The translations under genes and the position numbers were made by a program. The notes under the pieces are model-generated. The model did not search any database. It had not been told where the DNA came from and saw only the letters and a program-made list of their open reading frames with translations. Of a DNA stretch of 64,000 bases, positions 43,774 to 52,012 are shown one piece after another (within the stretch, counting starts at the first letter, position 1; every line of letters begins with the position of its first letter). The DNA comes from Lactonifactor sp. BIOML-A5 (GTDB taxonomy: Bacteria; Bacillota; Clostridia; Lachnospirales; Lachnospiraceae). The stretch covers positions 25,968-89,967 of the forward strand of contig NZ_WKYV01000024.1 of assembly GCF_009677585.1 (NCBI RefSeq), read 5' to 3'.

Positions 43774-43792
43774 AAAAGGGACTCAGACTATG

Positions 43793-43832
43793 TTCCCCGG
43801 CTGAATGGAAAAATTTACCATCAGCCGGGGAA
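43793..43832 (+). terminator. Terminator of the sugar operon
   Basis: TTCCCCGGCTGA (43793-43804) and its exact complement (43821-43832) flank a 16-base AT-rich loop. It lies 20 bases after the last stop. Confidence 0.75.
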
Positions 43833-43846
43833 TGCTTTATCCTTTA

Positions 43847-43871
43847 CAATTAAATGAAAAATATTTAATTG
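43847..43871. promoter_or_regulatory. Perfect inverted repeat upstream of the recombinase gene
   Basis: CAATTAAAT (43847-43855) and ATTTAATTG (43863-43871) flank 7 bases, immediately before AGGAGG of the recombinase. It could be an autoregulatory operator or a recombination-site half. Confidence 0.5.
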
Positions 43872-43885
43872 CAGGAGGATAAGAT

Positions 43886-44479
43886 ATGCAGAGCAAAACC
43901 TATGGGTATGTCCGTGTATCCACAAAGGAACAGAATGAGGAACGCCAGATGATTGCCATGAGAGAATTTGGGGTGCCGGATTCTGCTATTTACATGGACA
44001 AGCAGTCGGGAAAGGATTTTGAACGGCCGGACTATAAGCGGTTAATGAGAAGGCTAAAAGCGGGAGATGTTCTGGTAATTAAAAGCATCGATCGTCTGGG
44101 AAGAAATTATGATGAGATCTTAGAACAGTGGCGCACCATTACAAAGGTGAAGCACGCTGCCATTGTGGTTCTGGATATGCCTCTTTTAGATACCAGGCAG
44201 GGGCGGGATTTCACAGGAGTTCTGATTGCTGACATTGTGCTGCAGCTTTTAAGCTACGTGGCCCAGACAGAAAGAGAAAATATCCGGCAGCGGCAGGCAG
44301 AAGGGATTGCCGCCGCAAAAGCCCGGGGCGTACATATGGGCCGGCCGCCGATGAAAACACCGGCCGGCTTTTCTTCTGCAAAAAAGCTGTATCAGGCAGG
44401 AGGAATCAGCTCCCGGCAGGCGGCCGGGCAGCTGGGAATCTCATCCACTACATTCCTTCGCTGGGTCAGACAGCGTTAA
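43886..44479 (+). CDS. Serine recombinase (resolvase/invertase family)
   Basis: A 197-residue small serine recombinase. The catalytic Ser lies in YGYVRVSTKEQNEER (near residue 10). Active-site arginines are in KSIDRLGRNYDEI and in QTERENIRQRQAEGI. A C-terminal resolvase helix-turn-helix includes GGISSRQAAGQLGIS. It fits Tn3-resolvase or DNA-invertase proteins. No transposase is nearby. Its 3' end overlaps the convergent gene by 4 bases. Confidence 0.92.
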   Translation: MQSKTYGYVRVSTKEQNEERQMIAMREFGVPDSAIYMDKQSGKDFERPDYKRLMRRLKAGDVLVIKSIDRLGRNYDEILEQWRTITKVKHAAIVVLDMPLLDTRQGRDFTGVLIADIVLQLLSYVAQTERENIRQRQAEGIAAAKARGVHMGRPPMKTPAGFSSAKKLYQAGGISSRQAAGQLGISSTTFLRWVRQR

Positions 44480-45975
44480 GTCAGAAGTTCCCGGATTCTC
44501 TCCTTAATTTGGGACTTAACCTTTGCCCTGAATACCCCTGTATAGCCGGCACGATCTGCAATTTTAAGCAAATGCTCCTGACAGAGATTTACTATCTCCG
44601 GCTGGAAGATTTCAAAAACGGTCAAAGGCTGTGCGGTTCGGACCAAGAGGGCCAGCTGTCCATCTTTCACTATAAGAGTGCCCTCTTTATCAACTCTTGG
44701 ATCTATGGGTATAAAGTGGTAATTCTCAAAATTTTCTAAAATGCGGAGAATGTTCTTAAGATGCATGACGTAAATTTCCGGCGTGTAGTAAAGAGGGGGA
44801 CCTTCGCCATAGGACAGAATAATTGGGACTTTTCCGCTTCGGACATCTTCCGCGCTGGCAAGACAGGCAATATCTATAAAGTCATGCTTTTTCCAACTTT
44901 CTTCAATTAGATGGAACTCCTCAAGGTACATTGATTCTAATCTTTTCAGTTTCGGCTGCTCGATATGGTCAATGCAGTATGTCATTATTTCCGGCGGTGC
45001 TGTCTCTGCCGACAGGGAGATTACCTTCTGGATACGGGCGCCGTTCAGGGACAGGAAGCGGGCAAAGCACTGCATCAGCTTCTCTGAGGTAGTATAAATG
45101 TTCTGCATAGGACGGCAGAGGGACAGGTAATCCTGGAATTGAGATGCGTATGTATGGGTCAGTCTATTGTCCGTGGTTATTATAGTAGCGCCCCCGGACT
45201 GCTGATGGGCTATGGATGCAGAGGTCATAGCAATCTCTCCGGGTACTACGAGAAGCGTGCAGCGGTGGACACTGTCTCGAATCCGGGGATAAACATAGGT
45301 AGTTACTCTTCTTGTTAAGTAAATGGGCAGCCAGCGGAGAAGAGAATCAAAGGCCATATTAACCTGAGAGGTGGGCGGCGCTATATGACAAAACCGGAAT
45401 CCCCGGTGACAGAGGGTTAGGCCCCATTTCTGCAGACTGCCGGAAAATTCAAAGTCTTCAGAAATCCAGCTGTCATCTTCATCTGAAAAGAGATAAATAG
45501 TATAAGACTTTTTCAGTGTGAGCAGATGCTGATATACGGCACGTGCGGCGGCGCGTTTTCCGTCATTTCCATAAAAGGCCCTGTTTTCCGCCCTTGCGGT
45601 TGCAGTCTCTGCCAGGGGCGGGGCATCTCCATCCTCAATGGACAGAGTTTCAAAGGTTCTTATAAAACGTCCCACCTCATCTGTTTCACCGCATAACCAA
45701 TAGTATAGAACTTCTGTGAGTAAATCTTTTTTCATTGTTAGAGCCTGTCTGATACCCAACATTCCAGAGAGAGCCTGCCTTTGATACTGTGTGGTGCAGC
45801 GTTTTGCAAAAAAAGAAGACATGGCCTTTATCTGTTCTTTGTTTCTGGGAATTCCCCTGGTTCCTGTGCGGAGTCTGCTGATGAGGGAGGGATCCACTTT
45901 GAGCTCTGTTGCAAGCATACGGTTTGTAACCTGTGTTAAATTAAATAAAAAAATTAGTTTTTCATAAAATTGCAT
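44476..45975 (-). CDS. Large protein with N-terminal helix-turn-helix, unknown
   Basis: 499 residues. The first 60 contain an XRE-like segment (NRMLATELKVDPSLISRLRTGTRG) suggesting DNA binding. The other 430 residues are a globular region I cannot assign, including LLVVPGEIAMTSASIAHQQSG and IILSYGEGPPLYYTPEIYV. There is no membrane span or signal peptide. AAGGAGAG precedes ATG. It faces the recombinase and is divergent from the c-di-GMP-controlled surface operon, so it might regulate either, but nothing direct shows this. Confidence 0.7.
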   Translation of the reverse strand: MQFYEKLIFLFNLTQVTNRMLATELKVDPSLISRLRTGTRGIPRNKEQIKAMSSFFAKRCTTQYQRQALSGMLGIRQALTMKKDLLTEVLYYWLCGETDEVGRFIRTFETLSIEDGDAPPLAETATARAENRAFYGNDGKRAAARAVYQHLLTLKKSYTIYLFSDEDDSWISEDFEFSGSLQKWGLTLCHRGFRFCHIAPPTSQVNMAFDSLLRWLPIYLTRRVTTYVYPRIRDSVHRCTLLVVPGEIAMTSASIAHQQSGGATIITTDNRLTHTYASQFQDYLSLCRPMQNIYTTSEKLMQCFARFLSLNGARIQKVISLSAETAPPEIMTYCIDHIEQPKLKRLESMYLEEFHLIEESWKKHDFIDIACLASAEDVRSGKVPIILSYGEGPPLYYTPEIYVMHLKNILRILENFENYHFIPIDPRVDKEGTLIVKDGQLALLVRTAQPLTVFEIFQPEIVNLCQEHLLKIADRAGYTGVFRAKVKSQIKERIRELLT

Positions 45976-46299
45976 AGAATCTCTCCTTTTCTTTAGTATA
46001 CAAAAAGATGAGGATATTTACAATACAACTGTCACAGATAATGACATAAAAATGGCATTGCCAAAACGCGGGGAAGACTTGTTCTTTTATGGAAAAAGAA
46101 GTATTCTAAGGTCACAGATACAGAGTGTGTCGTTTGGGTTATTCTATATCTTTATCTTTGAAACAAAAGGTACACTTTTTATATCAATATAATGTCAAGA
46201 TGATTGACACATTTAGACCGTCCTTGTGGGCGGTTTTTTGCTTATTTCAAGTATTCTTCTTATGCCACTAAAGGTGTACCATAAATTACAAGTACATAT
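45976..46299. other. Intergenic region before the riboswitch
   Basis: About 320 AT-rich bases between divergent units. It includes the terminator at 46217-46239 and presumably the promoter of the surface operon, which I cannot place with confidence. AAAGGTACAC (near 46167) and AAAGGTGTACC (near 46270) look like a loose direct repeat. Confidence 0.4.
46217..46239 (+). terminator. Terminator upstream of the riboswitch
   Basis: ACCGTCC (46217-46223) pairs with GGGCGGT (46228-46234), followed by T residues to 46239. No plus-strand gene precedes it closely, so it may be a relic or the end of an unseen transcript. Confidence 0.65.
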
Positions 46300-46382
46300 T
46301 TGGCACAGCTGTCGAAAGGCAGTGTCGCAAAGCTATAGGGGTTTCTCTTTTTCGCTTATGAGCGAAAGAAAGCCAGCCAGTT
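46300..46382 (+). promoter_or_regulatory. Cyclic-di-GMP-I (GEMM) riboswitch
   Basis: The aptamer core is visible in order: GGCACAGCTG, the GNRA-type tetraloop TCGAAAGG, GTCGCAAAGCTATAGGGG (the conserved CGCAAAGC plus GGG), a P3 stem TTTC...GAAA with inner CGCT/AGCG, and the 3' strand AGCCAGCCAGTTG. This order and the invariant core match the GEMM-I class, which binds cyclic di-GMP. A terminator follows directly at 46395, so ligand binding should decide whether the surface operon is transcribed. Boundaries are approximate. Confidence 0.85.
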
Positions 46383-46394
46383 GTTTGAATTCAT

Positions 46395-46427
46395 AAGAGC
46401 AGCTTTGCAGAGCAGGCTCTTTTTTTT
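46395..46427 (+). terminator. Riboswitch expression-platform terminator
   Basis: AAGAGC (46395-46400) pairs with GCTCTT (46416-46421), continuing into eight T residues. It begins 13 bases after the aptamer and 60 bases before the first start codon. Whether c-di-GMP turns it on or off cannot be told by eye. Confidence 0.8.
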
Positions 46428-46488
46428 ACCGATTTTCGGATTAACGCACTTTATCTCCTATAAAAAAGCAGGAAAGGAAGCTATCCAG

Positions 46489-46821
46489 ATGGAAAAAGAA
46501 TGTATACTTCTTAGAGTTGCAGAGCGGTCAGGGTACAGCCTGGCCGAGACGGAGCAGTTTTACACGGCGTTTGTGGAAGTCTTTACTGAGATTCTGGGAC
46601 AGGGGGAGACTATGGAATGCCTGCCGGAATGGGGCCGTTTCATTCCAAAAGTGAATGACAATCCGGCGAGAAACCCCAATTCACCCCGGAATCCTAAAAA
46701 GATGCATTGCTTTGTGCAGTTCAAACCGGGAAAAAAGCTGGAGAGAGCCCTTTGCCTGGGGGCTTCCCATCGTATGTCCGGGGACGCGGACACGCTCCCC
46801 AAAGGAATTGAAAAGGGATAG
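46489..46821 (+). CDS. HU/IHF-like DNA-binding protein
   Basis: A 110-residue protein with an HU-type pattern: LRVAERSGYSLAETEQFYTAFVEVFTEILGQGE, then LPEWGRFIPKVNDNPARNPNSP in the position of the HU beta arms (usually GRNP), then FVQFKPGKKLERAL. The C-terminal 20 residues are extra. ATG at 46489 with GGAAAGGAAG upstream marks the domain start; the open frame upstream belongs to the riboswitch leader. It is the first gene under the c-di-GMP switch and may be a structural or regulatory factor for the operon; its role is not known. Confidence 0.75.
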   Translation: MEKECILLRVAERSGYSLAETEQFYTAFVEVFTEILGQGETMECLPEWGRFIPKVNDNPARNPNSPRNPKKMHCFVQFKPGKKLERALCLGASHRMSGDADTLPKGIEKG

Positions 46822-46919
46822 CCGGCCTATCCGGCGTCTCCTCGTGGGATGGCGCGGATGTGCTTGAAAGGGTAACCTGAATCTAGTATGGGCTAATAAA
46901 ATGGAAAAGAGGGATCTCT

Positions 46920-47558
46920 GTGAAAAACGAAAAGAAAAGTTTACCGTCATTGTCCGGTGTGATCGGTATTTTAATGTGTGTGATATTTATTCCTGTTATT
47001 ATTGTTAACCTGATTTTAATTATCAGCAGTTATAGTAATCCGGACGAAATTCCTGGTGTATTCGGTGTAAAGCCTGCTGTGGTGCTCTCCGGCTCTATGG
47101 AGCCTGCCATACAGGCGGGAGATTTGATCTTTATACGGGAGACAGACCCAAGTGACTTACAGAAAGATGACGTAATTTGTTATCTTTCCTCAGGAAAGGC
47201 AATTACGCACAGGATTGCCGGGATAACCACAGGGGAAGACGGAAAGCTTCAGTTTGTAACCCGCGGAGATGCCAATAATTCTGAGGATCAGCTGCCGGTC
47301 AGCGCCGGGCAGATTCAGGGGATTTGGAAAGGCGGACGCATCGGGGGACTGGGCAATTTCATCCTTTTTATGCAGTCAACCACTGGCATGATTCTTTTTA
47401 TTATCTGCCCGCTGCTGCTTTTCTTCCTCTGGGATATCTGGCACCGGCGGCGGCTGGATCAGGCTGAGAATGCCCGTACCAAGGAACTGGAGGCGGAGCT
47501 GAACGCACTGAGGGCTGGGAAAGAGACAGAGAAAGAGAAGCCGGATATAGAAACCTAA
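46920..47558 (+). CDS. sipW: Signal peptidase I, ER/SipW type
   Basis: A 212-residue membrane protease with one N-terminal span (about 12-37) and one C-terminal span (about 155-180). Nucleophile Ser59 is in VVLSGSMEPAI. His97 in AITHRI replaces the Lys of ordinary bacterial enzymes, and Asp117 is in TRGDANN: the Ser-His-Asp arrangement of archaeal, eukaryotic and SipW-type peptidases. In Bacillus, SipW processes TasA and TapA for matrix fibres. Here a TasA-like gene follows. The start is GTG with AAGAGGG upstream. A charged helical tail ends the protein. Confidence 0.92.
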   Translation: MKNEKKSLPSLSGVIGILMCVIFIPVIIVNLILIISSYSNPDEIPGVFGVKPAVVLSGSMEPAIQAGDLIFIRETDPSDLQKDDVICYLSSGKAITHRIAGITTGEDGKLQFVTRGDANNSEDQLPVSAGQIQGIWKGGRIGGLGNFILFMQSTTGMILFIICPLLLFFLWDIWHRRRLDQAENARTKELEAELNALRAGKETEKEKPDIET

Positions 47559-47629
47559 TATTGTATGCATTGGCCTTAAGCCTGCGGGCACAGCGCAGGG
47601 GACAGGGCAATACAGAACCGGGTGCGAAA

Positions 47630-47660
47630 GTGTGCCTGGGATAAAGTGCCGCAGGCACAC
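47630..47660 (+). other. Stem-loop in the leader between sipW and the TasA-like gene
   Basis: GTGTGCCTG (47630-47638) pairs with CAGGCACAC (47652-47660) inside a GC-rich 175-base spacer. It may protect a processed mRNA or attenuate; no T-run follows. Confidence 0.5.
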
Positions 47661-47734
47661 GGGAGCCGTGTCTGGGCCAAATGATTTTTAGCTGACAGGG
47701 TTCCCTTACAAAGACAGAAAGAGAGGATAACGTT

Positions 47735-48346
47735 ATGAAAAGAAAATCTCAAGCATCGCGTCTCGGCGTCCTGGCACTGGCCCTGACACTTGTCACCACC
47801 TGCCTTACGGGCGGAACCATGGCCAAATATGTTACCGAGGTTACCGGCAATGCAACAGCTGCTGTGGCAGCCTGGAGTTTCAAAGTTAACAATGAAGAGA
47901 CTACTATGACGAATATTGATCTGGGAAGTACGGCAAACAGAACTGCTTACGTTACAGATGATATTAAGGAGGGGGTGATTGCTCCCGGAACGTCTGGAAG
48001 TTTTGATATTGTAATTGATGGCAGCGGCAGTGAGGTTGGCGTGGACTACAAATTAAATATTGCAGCAGCAGATGGAACAACACTTCCTAGTGATTTGACC
48101 TTTACTACTGATAATGCTTCTAGTGGTACCCAAGCCTCTTATACACTTAATAATGAATTAACAGGTACTATTGATTATGCAGACGGCGCTACGGCTATGA
48201 AGAAAACGATTACTGTTAAATGGACGTGGGATTTTGGAGACAGCGATACCAAAGACAGTAATGATAACAGTTATGCAGATAAAGACTGGACCCTGAATAT
48301 TACCGCAACGGGTACACAGGCTGAACCAACCGCTCAGAATCCTTAA
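47735..48346 (+). CDS. TasA/camelysin-like surface protein
   Basis: A 203-residue secreted protein. The signal peptide (residues 1-30) ends GGTMAKYVTEV, the type cleaved by SipW-like peptidases. The mature part is Thr/Asp/Gly-rich and beta-strand-like, with AAVAAWSFKVN, a GTSGSFDIVIDGSGSEVGV stretch and ITVKWTWDFGDSD, as in TasA/camelysin fibre subunits, and it has no cysteine. Such proteins polymerise into amyloid-like or pilus-like matrix fibres. It is flanked by two strong RNA hairpins, suggesting it is the highly expressed subunit. Confidence 0.85.
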   Translation: MKRKSQASRLGVLALALTLVTTCLTGGTMAKYVTEVTGNATAAVAAWSFKVNNEETTMTNIDLGSTANRTAYVTDDIKEGVIAPGTSGSFDIVIDGSGSEVGVDYKLNIAAADGTTLPSDLTFTTDNASSGTQASYTLNNELTGTIDYADGATAMKKTITVKWTWDFGDSDTKDSNDNSYADKDWTLNITATGTQAEPTAQNP

Positions 48347-48390
48347 CAAATATATTCGTCCTTCTGTGCCGGGGCGTATTACCGAAGGCT

Positions 48391-48445
48391 TTTCAGCCCT
48401 CGGCAAAGGACACGGAACAGCCGTGTTCTTTGCCAAGGGCTGAAA
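48391..48445 (+). terminator. 25-bp stem-loop after the TasA-like gene
   Basis: Arms at 48391-48415 and 48421-48445 pair over 25 positions with one mismatch and one G-T pair, around a 5-base loop. It lies 45 bases after the stop and 30 before the next gene. There is no T-run, so a partial terminator or mRNA-stabilising element is likely. Confidence 0.65.
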
Positions 48446-48474
48446 TACGAACTTTCTCATAGGGAGGAAAGAAT

Positions 48475-50040
48475 ATGGAACAACAGGACAGCTTACCGAT
48501 AAAAAAAGACAGCGGGCAGAACAGGCGGCGTTGGATGCCGGCTCTTTTTCTGCTGCTTTTTATAGCTCTTATAACATCCTGCGCGGTAGGCTTTATCCTG
48601 GGAAAGAATGCAGGACCGGCTTCCCTGGGACAGATTATAGATACCATTCTTCTGACGCCGGAGGAGCCTTCTTCACAGACCGTCTTTCATCTTTCCGGTC
48701 AGGTGCTGTATTCCGATGGAACTCCGGTTTCCGGGCGGGAACTGGAACTTCACAGCGATCCCATTACCACAGTATCAGGGTCCGACGGGAGCTTTCTCTT
48801 TCCAAATATAACGGAAGGAAATCATACCATCTTTGTCCTCAACCCGGATGGCACAGCGGCGGCGCAACGGGAACTACAAATCCAGTACAGCGATGAGGGG
48901 GAGGCATCCATTGAACTTCGGGATAACGGATCGTATGTGATTCAGCTTTCCCTGGATATTCGTATGCTGGAGATTATGATTGAGATGGATGGAGAGAATA
49001 TTACTATTAACTCTGAGAATATATCCTATGCTACACGGGATGGCAGGGTGGTTACGCCTGCAGGGAGCGCCTCTGTAAAAGACGGTGTGATTGTGACTCC
49101 CATGGGAAACGTATATCTGCCGGATGGAAGCATTGTGTTTCCGGGAGGTTCCAAAGACGATGCTACCTATATCATACAGACAGATGATACGGTACTGATT
49201 AACCAGGATACTTCCGCAGGGGATATCACAGTTTCTTCTGACGGGACGGTAAATCTCCCCGACGGCACAGTGATTGAGCCGGGAGGTAGAATTACAACAC
49301 CTGATGGGTCAAAAACAACCCCTGGAAACACCGGTGTAGTCATAAATCATGAGACAGCATCCCCCATTGGGGGCAGCACCCAGAACCAGAGGAATCCCCA
49401 GAACCCCAGTACCGGGACTTCCTCTCCGGCATCCGGAAACGGACAGACCGCAGGGCCCAATCCATCGGGAACGTCTGATTCTTCGGATATGAATGCCGGT
49501 ACCCAGTCCGGACCGTCAGATTCCTCAGATACCAATACCAACAGTCCGGGCGGGGAGGACAACAGTACAACTGCAGTCCCCGACCAAGGGAAACTTCAGA
49601 CCTCCAGGCAGGATAAGGACGGCAGTTTTAAAGAGTGGGAGCAGAATGCTTCTATCAATCTTTTTTATAACCATGAGACAGGTGAGATTGAAAAGATAGC
49701 ACCAGGCTCCAGCGGCTATTATGTCTTCCGCCTGAAAAATACCAGGAAGGAAAAGCTTACAGTTACTCTGAATATTGCTGAAAGCTCCGGCAGTCCTCAC
49801 CTTCCCCTAAAATTCACTCTGCATCCTCAGGGACAAAAGGGAGGAACTTCCGTCTCTCTGGGAACTTCGGGAGAAGGAGCGGTTCTGGAGACAGTACTTG
49901 CGGCCGGTGCCCAAGCCGTCTATCAATTGGACTGGGAGTGGCCCTTTGAGAGCGGCAATGATGAGTCAGATACTGCAGCGGGCAGCCGGGGCAGTGCCTA
50001 TGTTCTGCTGCTCAATATTCATGCGGAGGGAAAAGACTGA
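48475..50040 (+). CDS. Membrane-anchored surface protein with TasA-like C-terminal domain
   Basis: 521 residues. One membrane anchor (about 20-43) after a charged cytoplasmic tail. A carboxypeptidase-regulatory-like beta domain with FHLSGQVLYSDGTPVSGREL (about 77-135). A repetitive region with PDGS/PGG turns (about 190-280), reminiscent of beta-helix rungs. A Ser/Thr/Pro/Asn linker (about 290-370). A final domain (about 380-521) with YYVFRLKNTRKEKLTVTLNI resembling the TasA-like fold. It probably ties fibres to the membrane or caps them, like TapA in Bacillus; this is inferred from order and layout. Confidence 0.7.
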   Translation: MEQQDSLPIKKDSGQNRRRWMPALFLLLFIALITSCAVGFILGKNAGPASLGQIIDTILLTPEEPSSQTVFHLSGQVLYSDGTPVSGRELELHSDPITTVSGSDGSFLFPNITEGNHTIFVLNPDGTAAAQRELQIQYSDEGEASIELRDNGSYVIQLSLDIRMLEIMIEMDGENITINSENISYATRDGRVVTPAGSASVKDGVIVTPMGNVYLPDGSIVFPGGSKDDATYIIQTDDTVLINQDTSAGDITVSSDGTVNLPDGTVIEPGGRITTPDGSKTTPGNTGVVINHETASPIGGSTQNQRNPQNPSTGTSSPASGNGQTAGPNPSGTSDSSDMNAGTQSGPSDSSDTNTNSPGGEDNSTTAVPDQGKLQTSRQDKDGSFKEWEQNASINLFYNHETGEIEKIAPGSSGYYVFRLKNTRKEKLTVTLNIAESSGSPHLPLKFTLHPQGQKGGTSVSLGTSGEGAVLETVLAAGAQAVYQLDWEWPFESGNDESDTAAGSRGSAYVLLLNIHAEGKD

Positions 50041-50073
50041 GGGAATATATCATAAAAGAAAGAAGGGGGCCAA

Positions 50074-50619
50074 ATGAAGAAGTATCTGACAAAAAAGCGG
50101 ATAATCTGTTATCTTTTCTGTTTTATTCTGGTTTGTACTGCAGTGCTGGGAATCACTTATGCCCGCTATCGGACGGAAGTTGCCGGTGCGGCTGCTGCCA
50201 GTACTGCCGATGTGGCACTCAACAGTTCCATTGACCTGAGCAGCGCACTGAAGAAAATGGTGCCAGGGGAGAAGAGAGAGATTTTGTTTTCCGTCACAAA
50301 CCAAAAAGACGCTTCGGTGAGCGAAGTAGCACAGGAATATTCAGTAAGCGTTACTTCCACAGGAAACCTGCCTTTGACCTATGAACTGGCAGAAAAGGAA
50401 GCCGTCAGCAATGGAACAAGCGTGGAATCTCCTCCGTCAGTTCAAGACTTATCTTATGTGTGGACCGGGGGCAGGCTGCCTCACGGTGCTGCGGCTGTGC
50501 ACACTTATACATTGACCGTAAGCTGGCCGGCAGCCCAGGCGGCCGGCAGCTATGCGGATGAATTTGATCGGATCACTCTGACGGTAGATGCAAAGCAGGT
50601 AAAACCTAAGACGAACTAA
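50074..50619 (+). CDS. Secreted protein with SipW-type signal peptide, TasA-like
   Basis: 181 residues. The signal peptide ends VLGITYARYRTEVAG, closely matching the TasA-like protein (TMAKYVTEVTG), so the same peptidase should cut it. The mature domain is beta-rich (EILFSVTNQKDASVSEVAQEYSVSV, then HTYTLTVSWPAAQ) and ends in charged residues. It lies 33 bases after the anchored protein with a GAAGGGGG site. It is likely a minor fibre subunit or assembly factor. Confidence 0.75.
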   Translation: MKKYLTKKRIICYLFCFILVCTAVLGITYARYRTEVAGAAAASTADVALNSSIDLSSALKKMVPGEKREILFSVTNQKDASVSEVAQEYSVSVTSTGNLPLTYELAEKEAVSNGTSVESPPSVQDLSYVWTGGRLPHGAAAVHTYTLTVSWPAAQAAGSYADEFDRITLTVDAKQVKPKTN

Positions 50620-50637
50620 TGGACAGGAGGCACAGGT

Positions 50638-51378
50638 ATGAGATTTTTACATATAGAGGATAAGGACAAACGCCGCTGGCTTCCGGCCCTGGTTATTCTC
50701 ACCGCTGCAGTTTTGCTCTCTTTCGTTGGAATTACAGTGGCACGTTACATCACCCGGCAGGAGGGGAAGGGAATCGCTGAGGCAGATAACTTTTACTTTA
50801 CCAGTGATCTTCTGAGAGAAAAAGAAGAGAACGCTTGTTATTATGTGGACCCCCAGACAAAAGAGATTACAGTTACACTTTCTAATGCAGCGGATGCGAG
50901 GAGAGTAACGCCCGGGACAATAACATACCGTGTGGAAGTAACTGGCGGTACAGTTGTCTCTGGGAGCGGAAGTCTGCCAGGGGGGAAAGAAGAGAAAGCT
51001 ATTGTTTCTGTTTCTCCTGATCCTGATGCAAAGGAACTATCAGTTACGGCAACAGCCGCACCATATGAAGAGTCACTCTCCGCGGTTTTTAAACTGGCCC
51101 TGGGGAATCAGTACACAGTAGAAGATGCTGCGGGTAATGCAGCAGCCGTACTTACCATAACCTGTACGGATGACAGAAAAGAGATCCCTCTTACACTTCC
51201 GGATCAGGTTATACCAGAAGAGACCAATGACAGAGTGGAAAAGGGAAGCGGCGGTTACATGTATAAGAGTCAGGGGAAAGGAATTTATTCCCTGGTACTT
51301 TTAAAAGCAGATACCAAACAAGATTTAACCCAAAAGGGCAGTTTTGGGGATCAGATTGTGTTAACAACAGAACCATAG
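50638..51378 (+). CDS. Secreted or anchored protein with SipW-type signal peptide
   Basis: 246 residues. The N-terminal hydrophobic segment ends FVGITVARYITRQEG, the third protein in the operon with a G-x-x-x-A-[KR]-Y cleavage region. The rest is beta-rich with an Ig-like pattern (KEITVTLSNAADARRVTPGTI and EVTGGTVVSGSG). No cell-wall sorting motif is present. The start lies 18 bases after the previous stop with GGAGG upstream. It probably acts with the TasA-like subunits. Confidence 0.7.
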   Translation: MRFLHIEDKDKRRWLPALVILTAAVLLSFVGITVARYITRQEGKGIAEADNFYFTSDLLREKEENACYYVDPQTKEITVTLSNAADARRVTPGTITYRVEVTGGTVVSGSGSLPGGKEEKAIVSVSPDPDAKELSVTATAAPYEESLSAVFKLALGNQYTVEDAAGNAAAVLTITCTDDRKEIPLTLPDQVIPEETNDRVEKGSGGYMYKSQGKGIYSLVLLKADTKQDLTQKGSFGDQIVLTTEP

Positions 51379-51424
51379 CGGAAAAGAGAAGCTGTGGTTT
51401 TGCCCTGTTCATAGGAGGAGCGAC

Positions 51425-51973
51425 ATGGAAAGAAAACAGAAAAAATTTAGAGTGCACAGATGGTACCGTGTCCTGGCAGTTTTGCTGGTACTGTGTCTGG
51501 CACTGAGTTATCTTAATATGAATTCCATCCTGGCTTATGCAGAAGGCAGTGCTCCTGTGACGGTTGATGTAGGTGAAAATGTGTCAGCTGTCCTCCAGGA
51601 CGGAATACTGACCCTCAGCGGGCAGGGAAACACTGCAGATTTTAGTGCAGAGACTGCCCCGTTTCTGCCATATGCAGAGGAAATACACACTTTGCTGATA
51701 GAAGATGGAATTACCTATATCGGTTCTTATCTGTGCTACGGCCTGGGGAACCTAAAGGGAGTACTGACGCTTCCGGGAAGTATATCCGGTTTTGGAGACT
51801 ATGCATTTTCCGGCAGCAGTCAGATAGATGCGCCTGCATTTACGGAGATACATAATGAATTCACAGGGACAGATATCTTTATGCAGCAGGCCATAGAGCA
51901 TCCGGAGACTATTTTTTCTGAGGGGCAATCCGGAACTGTGGATGTTTCGGAGTATAATCTTTCCTTTTTTTAG
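51425..51973 (+). CDS. Adhesin N-terminal fragment
   Basis: 182 residues up to the amber codon. The signal peptide (about 13-38) ends ILAYAEG. It then has VDVGENVSAVLQDGILTLSGQG and IEDGITYIGSYLCYGLGNLKG, the pattern of BspA-type leucine-rich repeat surface proteins. GGAGGAG precedes ATG. Alone it would be secreted as a short protein lacking the repeat region. Confidence 0.7.
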   Translation: MERKQKKFRVHRWYRVLAVLLVLCLALSYLNMNSILAYAEGSAPVTVDVGENVSAVLQDGILTLSGQGNTADFSAETAPFLPYAEEIHTLLIEDGITYIGSYLCYGLGNLKGVLTLPGSISGFGDYAFSGSSQIDAPAFTEIHNEFTGTDIFMQQAIEHPETIFSEGQSGTVDVSEYNLSFF

Positions 51974-52012
51974 TCAGCCCAGGCCGCCGGATACTCTATA
52001 AAGAGCGAATCT

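Noticed and set aside
46204..46239. TTGACA at 46204 as promoter of the riboswitch transcript
   Set aside because: No -10 lies at proper spacing, and a terminator hairpin occupies the region just downstream.
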